A stretch of 64,000 bases of DNA, taken from positions 8,828,501 through 8,892,500 of the forward strand of contig NC_071669.1 of NCBI RefSeq assembly GCF_028554725.1, in the 5' to 3' direction. Shown one piece after another: positions 21,773-33,813 of this stretch. The notes under the pieces are model-generated. The model was given only the letters and a program-made list of their open reading frames with translations. It made no database searches and had not been told where the DNA came from. The DNA is from Zeugodacus cucurbitae. Taxonomy: Eukaryota > Arthropoda > Insecta > Diptera > Tephritidae. The translations under genes and the position numbers were made by a program. Each line of letters begins with the position of its first letter. Position 1 is the first letter of the stretch.

Positions 21773-22985
21773 CCCGAAAATTCAATCGCGATGCTTTAGA
21801 ATGCGAGTAAATTATACGGAATTGCCTGACAACCCCCGCACATGCCGCAATGCGCTTGTAATATGACGGCTATCTAAATATGTAGACAAGTGTGGCAGAC
21901 CAAGAGTAACGACGGGCCATAATGTGGCAGACAAGTAAACTGGGGAAAATAATGTATTGTTGTATTGATGGCGCTGCGTTGATGTTGGCAGCTTTACATC
22001 ATTTAACAATAGAGTGCATATAATGCAAAAGCAACAACAAGAACGCCAACAAATCTTAACAATATCATCAACCCTCGAGGCCAACATAATCAAATGCGTT
22101 ACATGCGAACAAATATGAATGAAAGCACTCGAATGAGTGATTACATACATACATACAATGCATATATGTGTTGTTAGATACCGTTATTTCAATGTATATG
22201 TGTGTAGACTTTCCATTATCCGCTGACGTTGACGTTGTCAATTTGCCTCCAAGGGCTTATACGCGTATTTGTGCGCTTGCCCTGCATTCGCGAACTGTCA
22301 ACTGGATAGCAATAATAATATGTGCCCACACACACACACACACATGCATACAACAGTATTTGCAAGCAATTTTCATTGTTTGACTCTGTCCATAATGACC
22401 TAAATTCGTTGCCATTTACATGGACGTCTCATCACATCTGCGTATGTAGGTATCTCTGTGTGTGTGAGAGGGTTTGTTGCAAAAACAAATAAGCAACATT
22501 GTTGCAAATACTCAACGCTTTTAGTCAACGAACTGACAACAAGCGCACAAGTAGGTGCATAGTGATTAGGAACGCGAATGCATCTGAGTCATGTATGAGT
22601 ATGTGTATATTTGCTTATGTCACGAGTACTCAATGGGTTATTCACTAGCTAATAATATTGTAATCTAATGTCACACAGTTAGTAGCGCATGTGTGTAGGT
22701 GACAGCGCATATGACATGCATGCATGTACTTCTAATCACTTTACAAATATGCTGCATAGTGTATGCAATCTGATATGGTTATATCAGATATGACATATTT
22801 CGAGTCTCGATATTGCGCTCTCATCGCGCTTAGTGTGCAGCAGCGCACGCTATTTTTAGTGCATACAGCTATTAGAGGTTAGTGAATGCAACACGGATTA
22901 TGTTGCAAACAAAGGATGTTTGCTGAATACTTGTCAGAACTGGGTAACAACTAGATGATGATGAGTATTTAAAATATTTTTGGCA
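21773..22985. other. Intron 2 sequence of the THSD1-like gene
   Basis: No gene seen. A (CA)n run lies at about 22326-22343, with TG-rich and CATG-rich stretches through 22550-22720. Confidence 0.5.
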
Positions 22986-23079
22986 AATTATGTCGTGTCA
23001 GAAAGCTGCTTAAAGAATACAATAAATATTTGAAAAGAGCACTTGACTTATATGAATATTTTAGAAAAAAATCTCAATA

Positions 23080-24060
23080 ACATTATATTATAGAGAGTCT
23101 CCAAAAACCAGAAGAGGTACAATAACACTTGGAGTGTTCAGAATCATAAATTACATTGATTTAGAAGTTGTTAGCGAACTCTAGTATATTTGTATCACCA
23201 AAGGCAACTTCATAATGAACAACGAACGGAAGGTCGGTATACAAAAACATCATTGAATAATTCTATGAAAATACATAGATCAATCAGGGGTTATCGCAAC
23301 AAAGTAGTTGCTCTCCGAAATCCAGAAGAGTTACAACTAATACTTGGAAGGTTCAGCATCATCAATTACAATGATTAAGAAGTGTTTAGCGGTCCCAGGT
23401 TTTTTCGTATCAATAAAGGCAACTTCATAATGTACAACGAAGGAAAGGTTGTTTTATAAAAAAATTATCGAACAGTTTTATGCAAATACATAGATCAATC
23501 AGAATGTAATCATCTCAACAATACGATTGCATTATTGAAAAAAAAAACATCGAAATCATTACATTCTACGTTAGAGAGTCTCCGAAATCCAGAAGAGTTA
23601 CAATTTACACTTGGAGAGTTAAACGTCATCAATTAGAATGACTAAGAAGTGTTTACTGACTTTTAGTTGGTTCGTATCACCAAAAGCAACTTCAAAATGA
23701 ACAAAGAAGGAAAGGTTGTTTAAACCATTACCTTTTACGTTAGATTGTCTACGAAATCCAGAAGAGTTACAACTAACACTTGGTAGGTTGAGCATCACTA
23801 ATAACAATTATTAAGAACCCCAAAAGCAACTTTATATTGAAAAAAATAAGGAAAGCTTGAAATAAAAAAGTATTCGAAAATTTTTTTGAATATTGATATC
23901 TTGTTTATATTCTACCTTAGAGAGTCTCCGAAATCCAGAAGAGTCACAATTAACTCTTGAAGGGTTTAGTATTATCAATTTGTATGATTAAGATATATTT
24001 ACCAACTTTTAGTTTGTTCGTAACAGCAATAGCAACTTCGTAATGAACAACGAAGTAAAG
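23080..24060. repeat. Degenerate tandem array around a CCAGAAGAG core
   Basis: The block (TCTCCGAAATCCAGAAGAG, then a CACTTGG-like stretch, then GTATCACCAAAGGCAACTTC and AATGAACAACGAA) occurs about five times, starting near 23097, 23310, 23578, 23747 and 23923. Spacing varies between about 170 and 270 bp. Open frames inside it are short and not conserved. Confidence 0.7.
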
Positions 24061-24099
24061 TCGTTATCGAAAAAAAAAAATCATGGAAATTATTTTATT

Positions 24100-25010
24100 T
24101 TATGGAGTAAGAATCAGGATAATTGTCTCAATAATCAATAATGTGATTGCAAAGCCTCTTGAATAATGCCTAAAAATTAAGATTCGTTGAATAACAACGG
24201 AATTGAACTAGAACATTACTAAAAATGACCACAAAAAATCTCAAAAACAGTATCGACCATTTCTAACCAAACGAAATGTTCTTACATTTTAGAACTGTTA
24301 TCAAAACGTACATCCTTCAAACCACATTGATAATAAGGTGAGCTCTCCAGAAAACAAACATATAGACTTGCTATGGATCCAACAATCTATTCTTAGAGAC
24401 CACTTTTTGACTATAATCTACAGTTTAGGATAAACAGATATTTGGACTATTCTAGATTCCCTTGTTTCCAAGAAATGCCATAAATTATATGGGAAATGGT
24501 TTCTTGTCTCGACAAAAAATCTTTAAATTTATGAAAAATATCCCTTTTCTAAATCTATAAATCTTTTATATTTTTATAAGCCTAATTTTCAAGATTCGGT
24601 AACAAATCTGCAGAATTGTGTCTAATCTCATAATGTATCGCTTCTTATAAAAACCATCCGTAATTAGATTGTATGAATTTTAAAATTAGAATCCACAAGT
24701 TTAAGAGTAGATGAAAAACTAAGCGTCCTCAACTTTAGATCCCTACAGTCGGACTAGTAGTTAAAGTAATATCGTTCGTAAAACCCACGGATCTAAGGGA
24801 GACAAATGAATTTTACTTTGGTGAAAGTAAGTGACTTCCCACTGACACTTTCCAATAACAACAAAAGGATAAATATCAGTCTGATTTTTATGTATTGTCA
24901 CGGATTTTCTAAACACTTTTATTAGAAAACCCTCACCATCCGTATCATTCCGTCCAAGTTTATATATTTTTATAATGTTTAAGAAGCTGCTATAGATAGT
25001 ATATCTAAAT
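24100..25010. other. Intron 2 sequence next to exon 2
   Basis: AT-rich, nothing recognised. Confidence 0.4.
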
Positions 25011-25019
25011 ACTACTCAC

Positions 25020-26549
25020 CACTAACTGGCAATGTGGGCACACAATCCATACGCACATCCGCGACAGCACCCGAGATCGCTTGACTCACATAGACGAAGC
25101 AGTACTCCACGTACTTCTCGGTGAACAAGTCACAGCTGAAGTAGAGCGAATGATGACTCTTCACCACACGCTGCTCGGCAACATAGTGCAGCGTAGTGGG
25201 CGGTTTCAGTGATGCCACATCAGCGCGCAGCTTAGCGAAAACGCGCACACGATCACCCTGCTCAAGTATACAAGCTGGATACTCGTACAACACACCGATG
25301 CCCGTGTGAGGATCGCAAGGGAAGATGCTGCGCGCATAAACATTAAACACAAATTTATCGCTCCAATCGACGCTGAGGAAGCGACGTGTGATGGGCACAT
25401 TCGACGCTAGCACCATCGGACGCAACTGCACGGCATAATTGCCGGCCAAACCGAAGAGTTCGCAACCCAGTTGCACGACCTTATGCTTCGGATAACCGCG
25501 TACTTGCTCCATATACAGAATGCTCGATTTGCTAACATTCTGTGGTGACACATCGCTGCAGCTGCGTTGCTTGCCGCAATAGATGAGCTCCAACCAAAAT
25601 TGCGGTAAATCCAGCGAGTTGCTCTCGTGCCAAGCGCGCTCACAATTCACTTCGGGGAAGCGCAACACCACCTCCACCGGTTGATCGGGATAGGTGCGCA
25701 AGCGTGTCGGCGTCACTTGCATATCGGCGCTCGGCCATCGCACATCGAGCGTCTGACGCAGGCGCTCATCGATGACCGGCATCAGTGTTGTGGTGGTCAT
25801 GGTGGGCAATGGTTCATGAGTGTGGCTGCCATTCAATGCTGCTACAGGCGCGGTGGTCTTCAAATTGGTTACGACCTGCATTTCATACAGACCGCCGCGT
25901 GTAAACGTCTGACAGGGCACCGAGATTTGTGTGACATTATGGCGCGGATCGGGGAAGACCGGTATGTTCTGCACGACTTCTTTGCGGCGACGTTGCAACA
26001 CTTTCGTTGGCGGCGGCATTGACTGATTGTGGGTGTCATTGTACGCTGTCGGCGTTGTCACTTCCGCACTCGAACTGCTCGTTAAGCTGCTATTGAACTG
26101 TGCATGCTGCATATGCGACGTATCATTACCAGACGAGGACGGCGACGCATCCATTGCATCCAAAAAATCATCAATGATTTTACTAATTACCAAAGTGCTT
26201 GTAATGGTATTCTCCACAACGCCCACACCAACGCCACTGGCGTCCACTTGACGGTAGCCCAACCCATCTAATGGATGTGTTGTGCGTGATGTCGTCGTTG
26301 TTGTCATTGTAGCTGTTGACGCCGTATTTGCTGTTGTTGTCGAGCTCCGCACGTTTGCTTCATCAGCCGCCACTTCAGTCCAGCCATCTTTAACCCCAAC
26401 TCCTGCGCCTGCCACGCCCACCACAACACCATTGCCGGCTGCAGCCACATCTTCACCGCTGAATTGTATCTGTACGTGTAGATCACCGCTTAGGGCAGTG
26501 AATGAGCTCGGGGACATGAGACGACCCTTTCGTATGGCGAGCACGTGAC
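25020..26549 (-). CDS. THSD1-like gene, exon 2 (N-terminal extracellular region)
   Basis: This 1530-bp exon encodes about 509 codons with phase 1 at both ends. The acceptor is CAAAAG at 26554-26550 and the donor is GTGAGT, read from 25019 downward. The start (HVLAIRKG, then ALSGDLHVQIQF) and the C-terminal third follow human THSD1 as I remember it. Shared signals include LGCELFGLAGNYAVQLRP, a spaced Cys in YPACILEQGDRVRVF, and LYFSCDLFTEKYVEYCF just before the TSP1 repeat. Between them lies a Thr/Gly/Val-rich, poorly conserved stretch and a basic RRRK site that could be a protease target. THSD1 in vertebrates is a membrane protein linked to focal adhesions; the fly role is not known to me. 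The frame is also open upstream to an ATG at 26739, but that part looks like a pyrimidine tract (see separate entry). Confidence 0.8.
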
Positions 26550-26739
26550 CTTTTGTTGGCGACGACAATGCAGACAATGCAAAATATTCCCGGCCACCAG
26601 ATAAAGGTAATGACGGCGGCATACGGCAATGAAGCGCAGCATGAAAAGAGAAAAAGAAAAAGAGACAACAGATGAACAATAACAATAGCAACAACAATAC
26701 AACAAGGAAGGAAAAAGAAAAGCAGAGAAGCGAGCTCAC
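26550..26739 (-). promoter_or_regulatory. Long pyrimidine tract and AG-exclusion zone before THSD1-like exon 2
   Basis: On the minus strand no AG dinucleotide occurs from 26735 down to the acceptor AG at 26551-26550, about 184 nt. The first half is C/T-rich (CTTTTCTTTTTCC, TCTTTTTCTTTTTCTC). This is what is expected when a distant branch point is used. Translated in frame, the tract gives a false hydrophobic start (FLVVLLLLLLLFICC) that mimics a signal peptide. Confidence 0.6.
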
Positions 26740-27900
26740 AGATAAAATGGTGTCGTAGAATATGAAAAAGATTTAATGCAAATGCTGTGGGCGAAATGTG
26801 AAAAGGAAAAGCTGGCAAAAATTATAAATTGTCGTAATTTATTTGCCTTTACTTTTACACGCTCGTTTGTTTATTTGTATTGCTCTTCATTTCTGTTTTT
26901 TTCTTCTTATTCATTTGGACGGCTTTTATTGCGCTGCTGCGGTCCGTTATTTCTTCTGTTTTTACATTGGATGCTGCGCGATTTTTCTATTGTTTGTGTG
27001 TCAAATGGCGCGCTACCAAGGTACCTTGCCATATATACCCTCTATATAAACCTCATATATATCCGTGTGTTTCGTGTTGCATTTGTCATCGGTAGATTTT
27101 ATGAATACACGAGCACGTAGCGCGTTGTTATGAGTAATTGTAGTTGGCTTACAGGGTGTTGAGCGCAATTTCAAACGTATTCCGTGCTATATAAGTATAG
27201 GTATTAAGCATAAGTGTGCCAACGCGTACTCTGCTCTACACCAGGTAGTAGCCAGTAAGCTCTTGCTGAGTGATGCGACGTGACTGGCATTATTTCACTG
27301 ACTCAATGTTTGTTGTTGTTGTAAAATTTTATTAAGTATCTCTGCTACTTTATGAAATAATAAATCAAAATTTATTGTAATACAATTTTCTTGAAATGTT
27401 TTAAGTGTGTCTTAACGTAATTTGTCCGTGGCCTCTTATAGCTAATATTTATTTTAAGTTGTGCCATGCTTGAGCTGGGATTAGGTTTTAATATAGCTGG
27501 GGATAATAAATTATGAAAAGTAACACGTGCCCTTTGCGACATTTGGACAATTTATTAAATTAATCTAGCGCAGTGTTTGAGGCAGAGGAGAAACTTAACG
27601 GTGTAATATGTAGTCTTGATAAGAAATATCTACTCCTAGAGAAGAATTAGTGCTACTTTAACCCTTCGCTGCTTCGAGTAAATAAAGTATGAGGAACTGT
27701 GGCAAGTAGAGTTTAAGAGAACCGACATTGAAACTATGCTTTCAGAGTTTAAAGTGATCCGTCGTAAGGTAATTCGTATCGGTGATAACTCATAAGATAT
27801 TTGGCCATTCGGTATTTTTCTCAAAATAACGCACTCTCGGTCTCTTAGACCTATAAGAGTTGATACTACTATTACCCACTCTTGACTGAGGGTATTAAAA
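26740..27900. other. Intron 1 sequence upstream of exon 2
   Basis: T-rich on the plus strand at 26830-27060. The overlapping open frames there are hydrophobic translations of this tract. No gene seen. Confidence 0.4.
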
Positions 27901-27904
27901 AACT

Positions 27905-28740
27905 GCAACATAGCAATAGGCGGAATCGGACCACTCCCACGCCCACAAAATGGCGATAACCAAAAACTTATAAAGAGCTACGTATAACTAAGCCACAAAT
28001 AAAGCTGAGAAAGTAAATTTTGATACAAAGGATCGCACCGGGATGTATTTTTTTTTTGAGAAAGTGGGCAGGACCACGCCCCTACTAAGTTTTTTGTACA
28101 TACCTCGTAAACTACTAAAGTTATATCAACGAAACTCTCAGGAGTCGTTTTCTTCAGGCACTTCCTTATATAGTCTAAAAATGAAGGAAATTGGGTAATA
28201 ACTAAGTCTACCACCCATACAAAGGTCATTTTGAAAACTACTAAAAATAAATTTCATGGGCTACACTCAAATTTGTAAACAAAATCGGAGTGGCTCTGCC
28301 CATTTTTGGATCAAAAACCATATTTCAGAAACTACTCGACAAATTTTAACGAAATTTGGTTCGAACCATCTCCTTGGCATTCCAATGCTATAGTTTTAAA
28401 ATGGAAACGGCGGAATCAATACACAACTAACTCTCTCATATATCACCATTTTGAAGTCCAATGATTCGTTGACTTTATAATATATATGTATGTAAGTTAA
28501 GCGCCAGTTTCTAGTGTGGCATAATCCGTATAAAAATCACCGAAATCGGACTAAAACTTTTCAAGGTTCCTGATATCGAATATGAGGACCGTAGTTTGCG
28601 GTTTTTTTTAATTCTATTGAAAATTACTTCTAAATGTGTGCCTCTGTGCCAAAAAGGCGCAAAATTAGGCTACTATTTCCTCTAACCCCATATACCTCAT
28701 ATACGATTTTCAGACTTTAAAGTTTTGACCGAATAAACCA
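27905..28740 (-). mobile_element. Dispersed repeat family, diverged copy 3 (reverse orientation)
   Basis: Read on the minus strand it aligns with copies 1 and 2: CCTTTGTATGGG, then TATAAGGAAGTG, then GAGAGTTTCGTTGATATAAC, GTACAAAAAACTTAG, a GGGCGTGG box, and CATTTTGTGGGCGTGG. The terminal CTCTCGCAA repeats are not recognisable, so this is an older, end-worn copy. Confidence 0.65.
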
Positions 28741-28789
28741 TTTTTGGTTACAGTGAGCAAAAACTAATTTTCGAACAAGAGAACACTCG

Positions 28790-29060
28790 GTTATCCAAAA
28801 GTAGATCTGTCGTGATAAAGCTTAGAGAAAATATGGTATTTGAAGACGGCAAATAAAAAAGGTTCCTCGACCAGCTGAAGAACTGTATTCTTATGAGATA
28901 ATAATCTGAAACATTTTTTTTCCTTCTCGAAAATGGTAGCTTCCTAAAGCTTCCCAAAATAAAAAGTAGATCTGACGTGTTACAGTTTAGAGAAATAAAG
29001 TTTTTGAATACGGCAAAAAAAGCTCTCGAAGATGAAAGTTTCATAAAGGTTTCCAAAATA
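28790..29060. repeat. Two-copy direct repeat, about 165 bp apart
   Basis: AAAGTAGATCTGTCGTG (28797) and AAAGTAGATCTGACGTG (28963) start similar blocks, each followed by a TTAGAGAAA and ACGGCAAA stretch. Confidence 0.5.
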
Positions 29061-30985
29061 AGAAGTTACACCAATATATATAAATAGGTCTTTAAGATTA
29101 GGTATTGTTTGTATATATAACTGTCTGATTCCAGATGAGTTTGTCGGGTAATTACCCTGTTTCCCAAGATAGATATGGAAAAAAAAACTTGAGGTCATAA
29201 TTAGTCTATAATTATAATGATCGGGAATAATTTTTCTGGGTATTGGACCGAGTAATATTTGAGTAATAAGAAAAAAATATATATTCACCGATTTTTAAAG
29301 TTAACCTAAAAAATCGAAATATTTGGATTTGAAGTTCGAAAAAGATTTTTTTTTTAATAATTAATATTATTAATTACAGGAAATAGCTCCAAAAAATCCA
29401 AAATATGGCAAAAATCTACATTTTCCATCTTAATTCAATGGATTATACAACTTTTCGTTCAAGCTTATATGACAAATGCAATCAATCTCTCGGACAAAAA
29501 TTATTTGGTCCTACATATACCCAGTCGAGTGTAGTATAGTGTTATTTTACAAGGCGATATAAAGGACTTGGGCATTATCTGTTATTTCAATTCAAAAATT
29601 ACGCAGGAACTGTAATATATTTTTGAAATTGAAAATTTTATAAAACCAATGGAGTTGAAGTTCCCATACCAAACTTTCCATAGTCGACGTCTTGACGAAA
29701 AAAAAATTTACGCTATCAATATGTTTAAGCAAATAACTGTATTATTCATCAACAGCATTATGTCACAGCTTATATTCGAAAATTCGAAAATTTTGTGCAG
29801 CAACAGTTGATAAATATCTCAACAAGCTCACATATCGAAGTAAGTAATCCCAAAAGTTACGCTTTATGTGTGAGCTTAGAAACTTTTCAACTTCAATTAA
29901 GTTAAGAGCGACAGCTAAAAAGCTGCATAAATAAACACGCTTAAGTTTGGGTACTCATAAGTGCAGCTACAATGAATAATGGGTGATTAAATTGGAAGAC
30001 ACAGTAGGTTTATATCAGAGCTAGAGGAGATCCATGATACATTTTTAGTATAAAGTGTAGTACATAGTCTACAATTAATCTCCCACATCTACAATTATAT
30101 TTTCACACCTACAAATTAAAACTGTAAAATAGAAGTTTACTAAGTTCCTCCTTGAAACTTATTCCTTGTACATAAATAATTATACGAAAATTCTTCATTG
30201 TTGGTTCAACAAATAAACTTCTACTACAACTACATTTAAAAGCAATAAATTATGTAGCCTACTTTTAGGCGCTCTAACCATTTAGATACACATATATACA
30301 TATACATATTTGTACATTCAAAAAACATTTAGGCCAACTAACTAAAACTACACTCAACCACCTAAGGCACCCTTTAACAGGCCAACTGTCATAACAAAAC
30401 ACAGCAGTGACAAGCTTTTAATTATGCCTTTATGAAAAACACCAACAAATTACAGACAAGTAAAAATATAAACACCGCAAAATTTATGAGTGTGCTATAT
30501 AACATATTTATGTTAAACATACACTCAAACTTATAAATGTGTATGTACATATGTGTGTGTATTTGCACACTCCCATTACTCGCTAGGTAATGATTGCAAT
30601 TGTGATTGCCCAAAAATGCATGGCAAGATGGTAAAACAACAGACGTGAATGTATGTAATACACATTTATTTGCTTGACATATTTGCCTGGAGGTCGGTTT
30701 GCATATGTACAGCTACGGGCCTTGAAATGGGTATACTTTGTTTTATCATAATTTTTTGAATCTAAAATTATGGAAAATCGCTGGGAAAACTATATGCAGG
30801 CATGAAAATACAGTAGAACAAATGAAGAGATATCAAATTCAAGTGGAAAAGAGCATATTAGTGATTTGAGGTTTTCATAATATAAGTAGTATTAACTGCA
30901 CAAATTCTAATATTCTTATATGGTTTTTTCAATGTTTTAGCCGATTGACAGCAAAGGACGCCATATCTTTCCGCTCTTTTGACAT
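29061..30985. other. Non-coding intron 1 stretch
   Basis: AT-rich. Nothing recognised on either strand. Confidence 0.4.
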
Positions 30986-31010
30986 TTCTCTTCAGTTTGC
31001 CATTTCATCA

Positions 31011-31640
31011 TGGAAAGATTACGAGTCGAAATTATTAAAATTTACTACCGAAATTCGAAGTCAATGGCCTCAACTTTAAAGCGCGATGCCTAACTTATGG
31101 TCCTCAAAATCTTCCTGTCAGATCAACAATTGAGCGTCTAGTGGAAAAATTTGAGTGGGGCCAGCGGTGTCATTGGGCCATACTTCTTTCGTGATGATCA
31201 AGACCGGCACGTGACTGTGTATGGGAATCGCTACCACACAATGATAACTGAATATTTTTGGCCCGAATAGGATGATATGGACTTGGACAATTGGACAACA
31301 GGACGGCGCCGCAAGACACACAGCGAATGTCACAATCGATTTATTGGTGAACGTGTTATCTCACGAAATGGCCCAGCAATTGACCACCTCAGTCGTGCGA
31401 TTTGACGCCTTCAGAATATTTCCTGTGGGGCTAAGTCTAGTCTATAGTCTAAACCAACAAGCCAGCGACGATTGATGAACTTCGTACGAATAACGAATGT
31501 GAAATTGCAGCAGTATCGGCCGATTTATGCTTGAAAACTGTCGAAAATTAGGTTCCAGGTCTGGACTTCAGCAAATGAAATTGACCGGGATAGTATGTGG
31601 AGACTGGTGTCAGAAGTTAAAATATATCTTTATTAATCTT
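31011..31640 (+). pseudogene. rosa-like mariner transposase remnant, copy 1
   Basis: The plus strand reads MERLRVEIIKIYYRNSKSMA, then TYGPQNLPVRSTIERLVEKF in another frame, then jumps to VIGPYFFRDDQDRHVTVYGN, NRYHTMITEYFWPE and VISRNGPA. This is the order of a rosa/DD41D-type mariner transposase with its middle missing. Several stops and frameshifts are present. I did not locate its inverted repeats. Confidence 0.7.
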
Positions 31641-32338
31641 TCAGTTATATTTAGATAAATCAAATAAACTCAAATAAATCTGTAGGAAGTACGTCGGTGT
31701 AGTTTAAGCTTGTGAGATTTGTAAAAAAGTTGCCTGCGTTATACCAGTAGTCTGAATTTCCGAATGTTTATCTGCCTATCCTGGCTTCGTCTACTTTCAA
31801 ATTACTCTTTTTGAAGATAAAGTATTTCTCTGTACCGAAATTGTTATAAGTATGAATTCTCGAGTAATAAGAAGGGATGCCATCTCTTCAATATGGCATT
31901 TCTAGCATTGCTAGTAAGTACCTCTTCATACGCAAAGACTTTTATTGAAGCAACAAGCAGTTTGTTGGCGAGGTTGTGGTGAGGAAGGACCAAGGGCCCT
32001 GTGATCCTGTTCTTAACGTCCTAAATAAGAGTAAAGATTAGCCAATGAATAATTGTAGCGAATTTGGCAAGTTATATGAGCGGAAATGCATGCAAATAAG
32101 CCGAATCGGGTCGTCTCGCTGAAGGAAATGGGCAACTCTGAAAGAGAAGTTGCCGATAATGAGCAACAAAAGTTTCCGTATATGAACTCGAGGTATAGAA
32201 ATTTAGCTAGTTTTAAATAATACCGTTATAATAGAGTCACCTTACTATATATTAACTTCCGACCCTTCACTTATAATACCTTTCCTTGGTGAGTCAAATT
32301 AAGTGATCTACCTAAACATCAAGATCTCCCTCACTTTG
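31641..32338. other. Non-coding intron 1 stretch
   Basis: Nothing recognised. Confidence 0.4.
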
Positions 32339-33014
32339 TTAAGTGGTTACATGGGTTTTGTCGGGTAAAAAAGCCTATTTTCAATATTCTTTTTTCTATG
32401 TAAAAAAAATATTTACTTAATTCAAACTATTTTCTGTCTTATAGATACATATTTATAGAATAATATCTGAAATATCCATTCCTTCATTGTGACGTCATTT
32501 CCAGAGACCCCTCGGAAAAGGTGTGTCCGCTCAAAATGAAAAAACCAAAAATATGTGTTTTAGTTAATACCATAAACTCGTGCTTGAACGAAGGAAGGAC
32601 AATATTGGCAGACATTTTTCAAAAAAAAAAAATAAAAAAAAAAATTTCGGTCAAATTTGCTTAACACTTTGTATTTTTTTTGTGTGGAATAGTTGTAATT
32701 GAAAAAAATCCTTCGTTCAAACACGAGTAAATCGCATATCGAACATCTGTGCAAAATTTCAGCAGTAGTTCGGTTGAGTAGTTTTCGAGAACATTTAGCA
32801 ACCGAGTTTGAAAACACGGTACTGAGAAAAACGTGTTTAAAGTTTTGAGTAACAACAGTACTTGACTTAGAGCGCACACCTTCCAAAGGCTGTATCTCCG
32901 AAACTATTATTCGGATCAACTTGAAATAATATTTTTGAGATTTTGTAGAAATTAATAAAACAAAAAACACAAAAAATGATATTTTGAACCCACGAAACCC
33001 ATGTAACCCCTTAA
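32339..33014. mobile_element. TTAA-flanked element with inverted ends, copy 2
   Basis: Left TTAAGTGGTTACATGGGTTT (32339-32358). Right end in reverse complement TTAAGGGGTTACATGGGTTT (32995-33014): 19 of 20 match. About 676 bp, close in size to the copy at 16059-16765 and sharing its ends. No coding capacity seen. Confidence 0.7.
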
Positions 33015-33713
33015 TGTCTTTTTAACTTTTACTCAAAGTATGTCTTGTACGATCGTACAAGTTATTCAGAACATCTACTATATACGAAACTACAAAAGTA
33101 TAAATTATCTATGACATTTCAAAATCTTCAAATAAAAAATGTAGCAAAAAAAAATCCAAGTGTACCTATCACAATGCCCACCACCGTTGTATTGCATACA
33201 AGCAAAATACATTAACCGATATGTGCGACATTATATGTGTTTTGCCATCACTCAACGCATCACTCAATTTACTTATGTTTTCTTTAACTTACGAGCTGCA
33301 TTTTCAACACACAAGCACACACGCAACAACACGAGCACATACGCCTCTATGAATGTATATATATGTATGTCTGTTTGTATGTATGTGTGTGTGTAAGTGT
33401 ATAAATGGCAGCATGTGTATTATTTTATTATTACGCTCAAGTGCTGTCATTACGTGTGTTATTATTATACGAGTATATGCAATGGTATTGTTGTTGTTGT
33501 TGTTGTTGAATGATGCTTTTGTTATTATTACTGCTTTTATTGCTGTTATTTTTGTATTGTGCATTTTTTTCCCTTTTCATTTACTTTTTTTTCTTTTATG
33601 CAGTCGGAGCATTGTGTTTTATTTCTCTTTTATATTCCACTGTATGTATGTATGTATGTGTGTGTGCATGGAAATATATATGTATGTAGTATGACATTTG
33701 TTGTTGTACTCAC
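33015..33713. repeat. Simple-sequence-rich intron 1 next to the exon 1 donor
   Basis: CA-rich near 33300-33340, TATG/TGTG near 33357-33395 and 33640-33666, and GTT repeats at 33488-33510. No coding sequence supported. Confidence 0.6.
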
Positions 33714-33813
33714 TTGTGCGGCATAATAGCAAAATTATTGTTGATATTATAATTTTCCACTTGATTCCAGCACGAAGACAGCGTGTGCCACAGCCACTGT
33801 CGCTGCCACACAT
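33714..33813 (-). CDS. THSD1-like gene, exon 1 coding end (signal peptide)
   Basis: An in-frame ATG at 33813 encodes a basic stretch (LRAGIKWK) followed by a hydrophobic core (IIISTIILLL) and CRT, which looks like a signal peptide. The exon stops at 33714 at a strong donor, GTGAGT, read from 33713 downward. It ends after the first base of a codon (phase 1). The next acceptor, at 26550/26551, needs exactly that phase, and the joined codon reads Ser. The peptide after the join (HVLAIRKG) matches, from memory, the start of the mature human THSD1 protein, so a signal peptide is expected just before it. The same frame is open upstream to an ATG at 34362, which would add 183 glutamine-rich residues, so the start is uncertain. 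The exon-1 to exon-2 link rests on phase and position, not on a transcript. Confidence 0.6.

Noticed and set aside
25012..26739. Whole 575-codon open frame as a single-exon gene with its own signal peptide
   Set aside because: The left end is a GTGAGT donor followed at once by a stop, and the N-terminal 63 codons coincide with an AG-free pyrimidine tract. The conserved part begins after the acceptor at 26550.
27978..28229. 83-codon minus-strand frame similar to a frame in 48569-48805
   Set aside because: The likeness is explained by both lying in copies of the same dispersed repeat; other frames are equally similar at DNA level.
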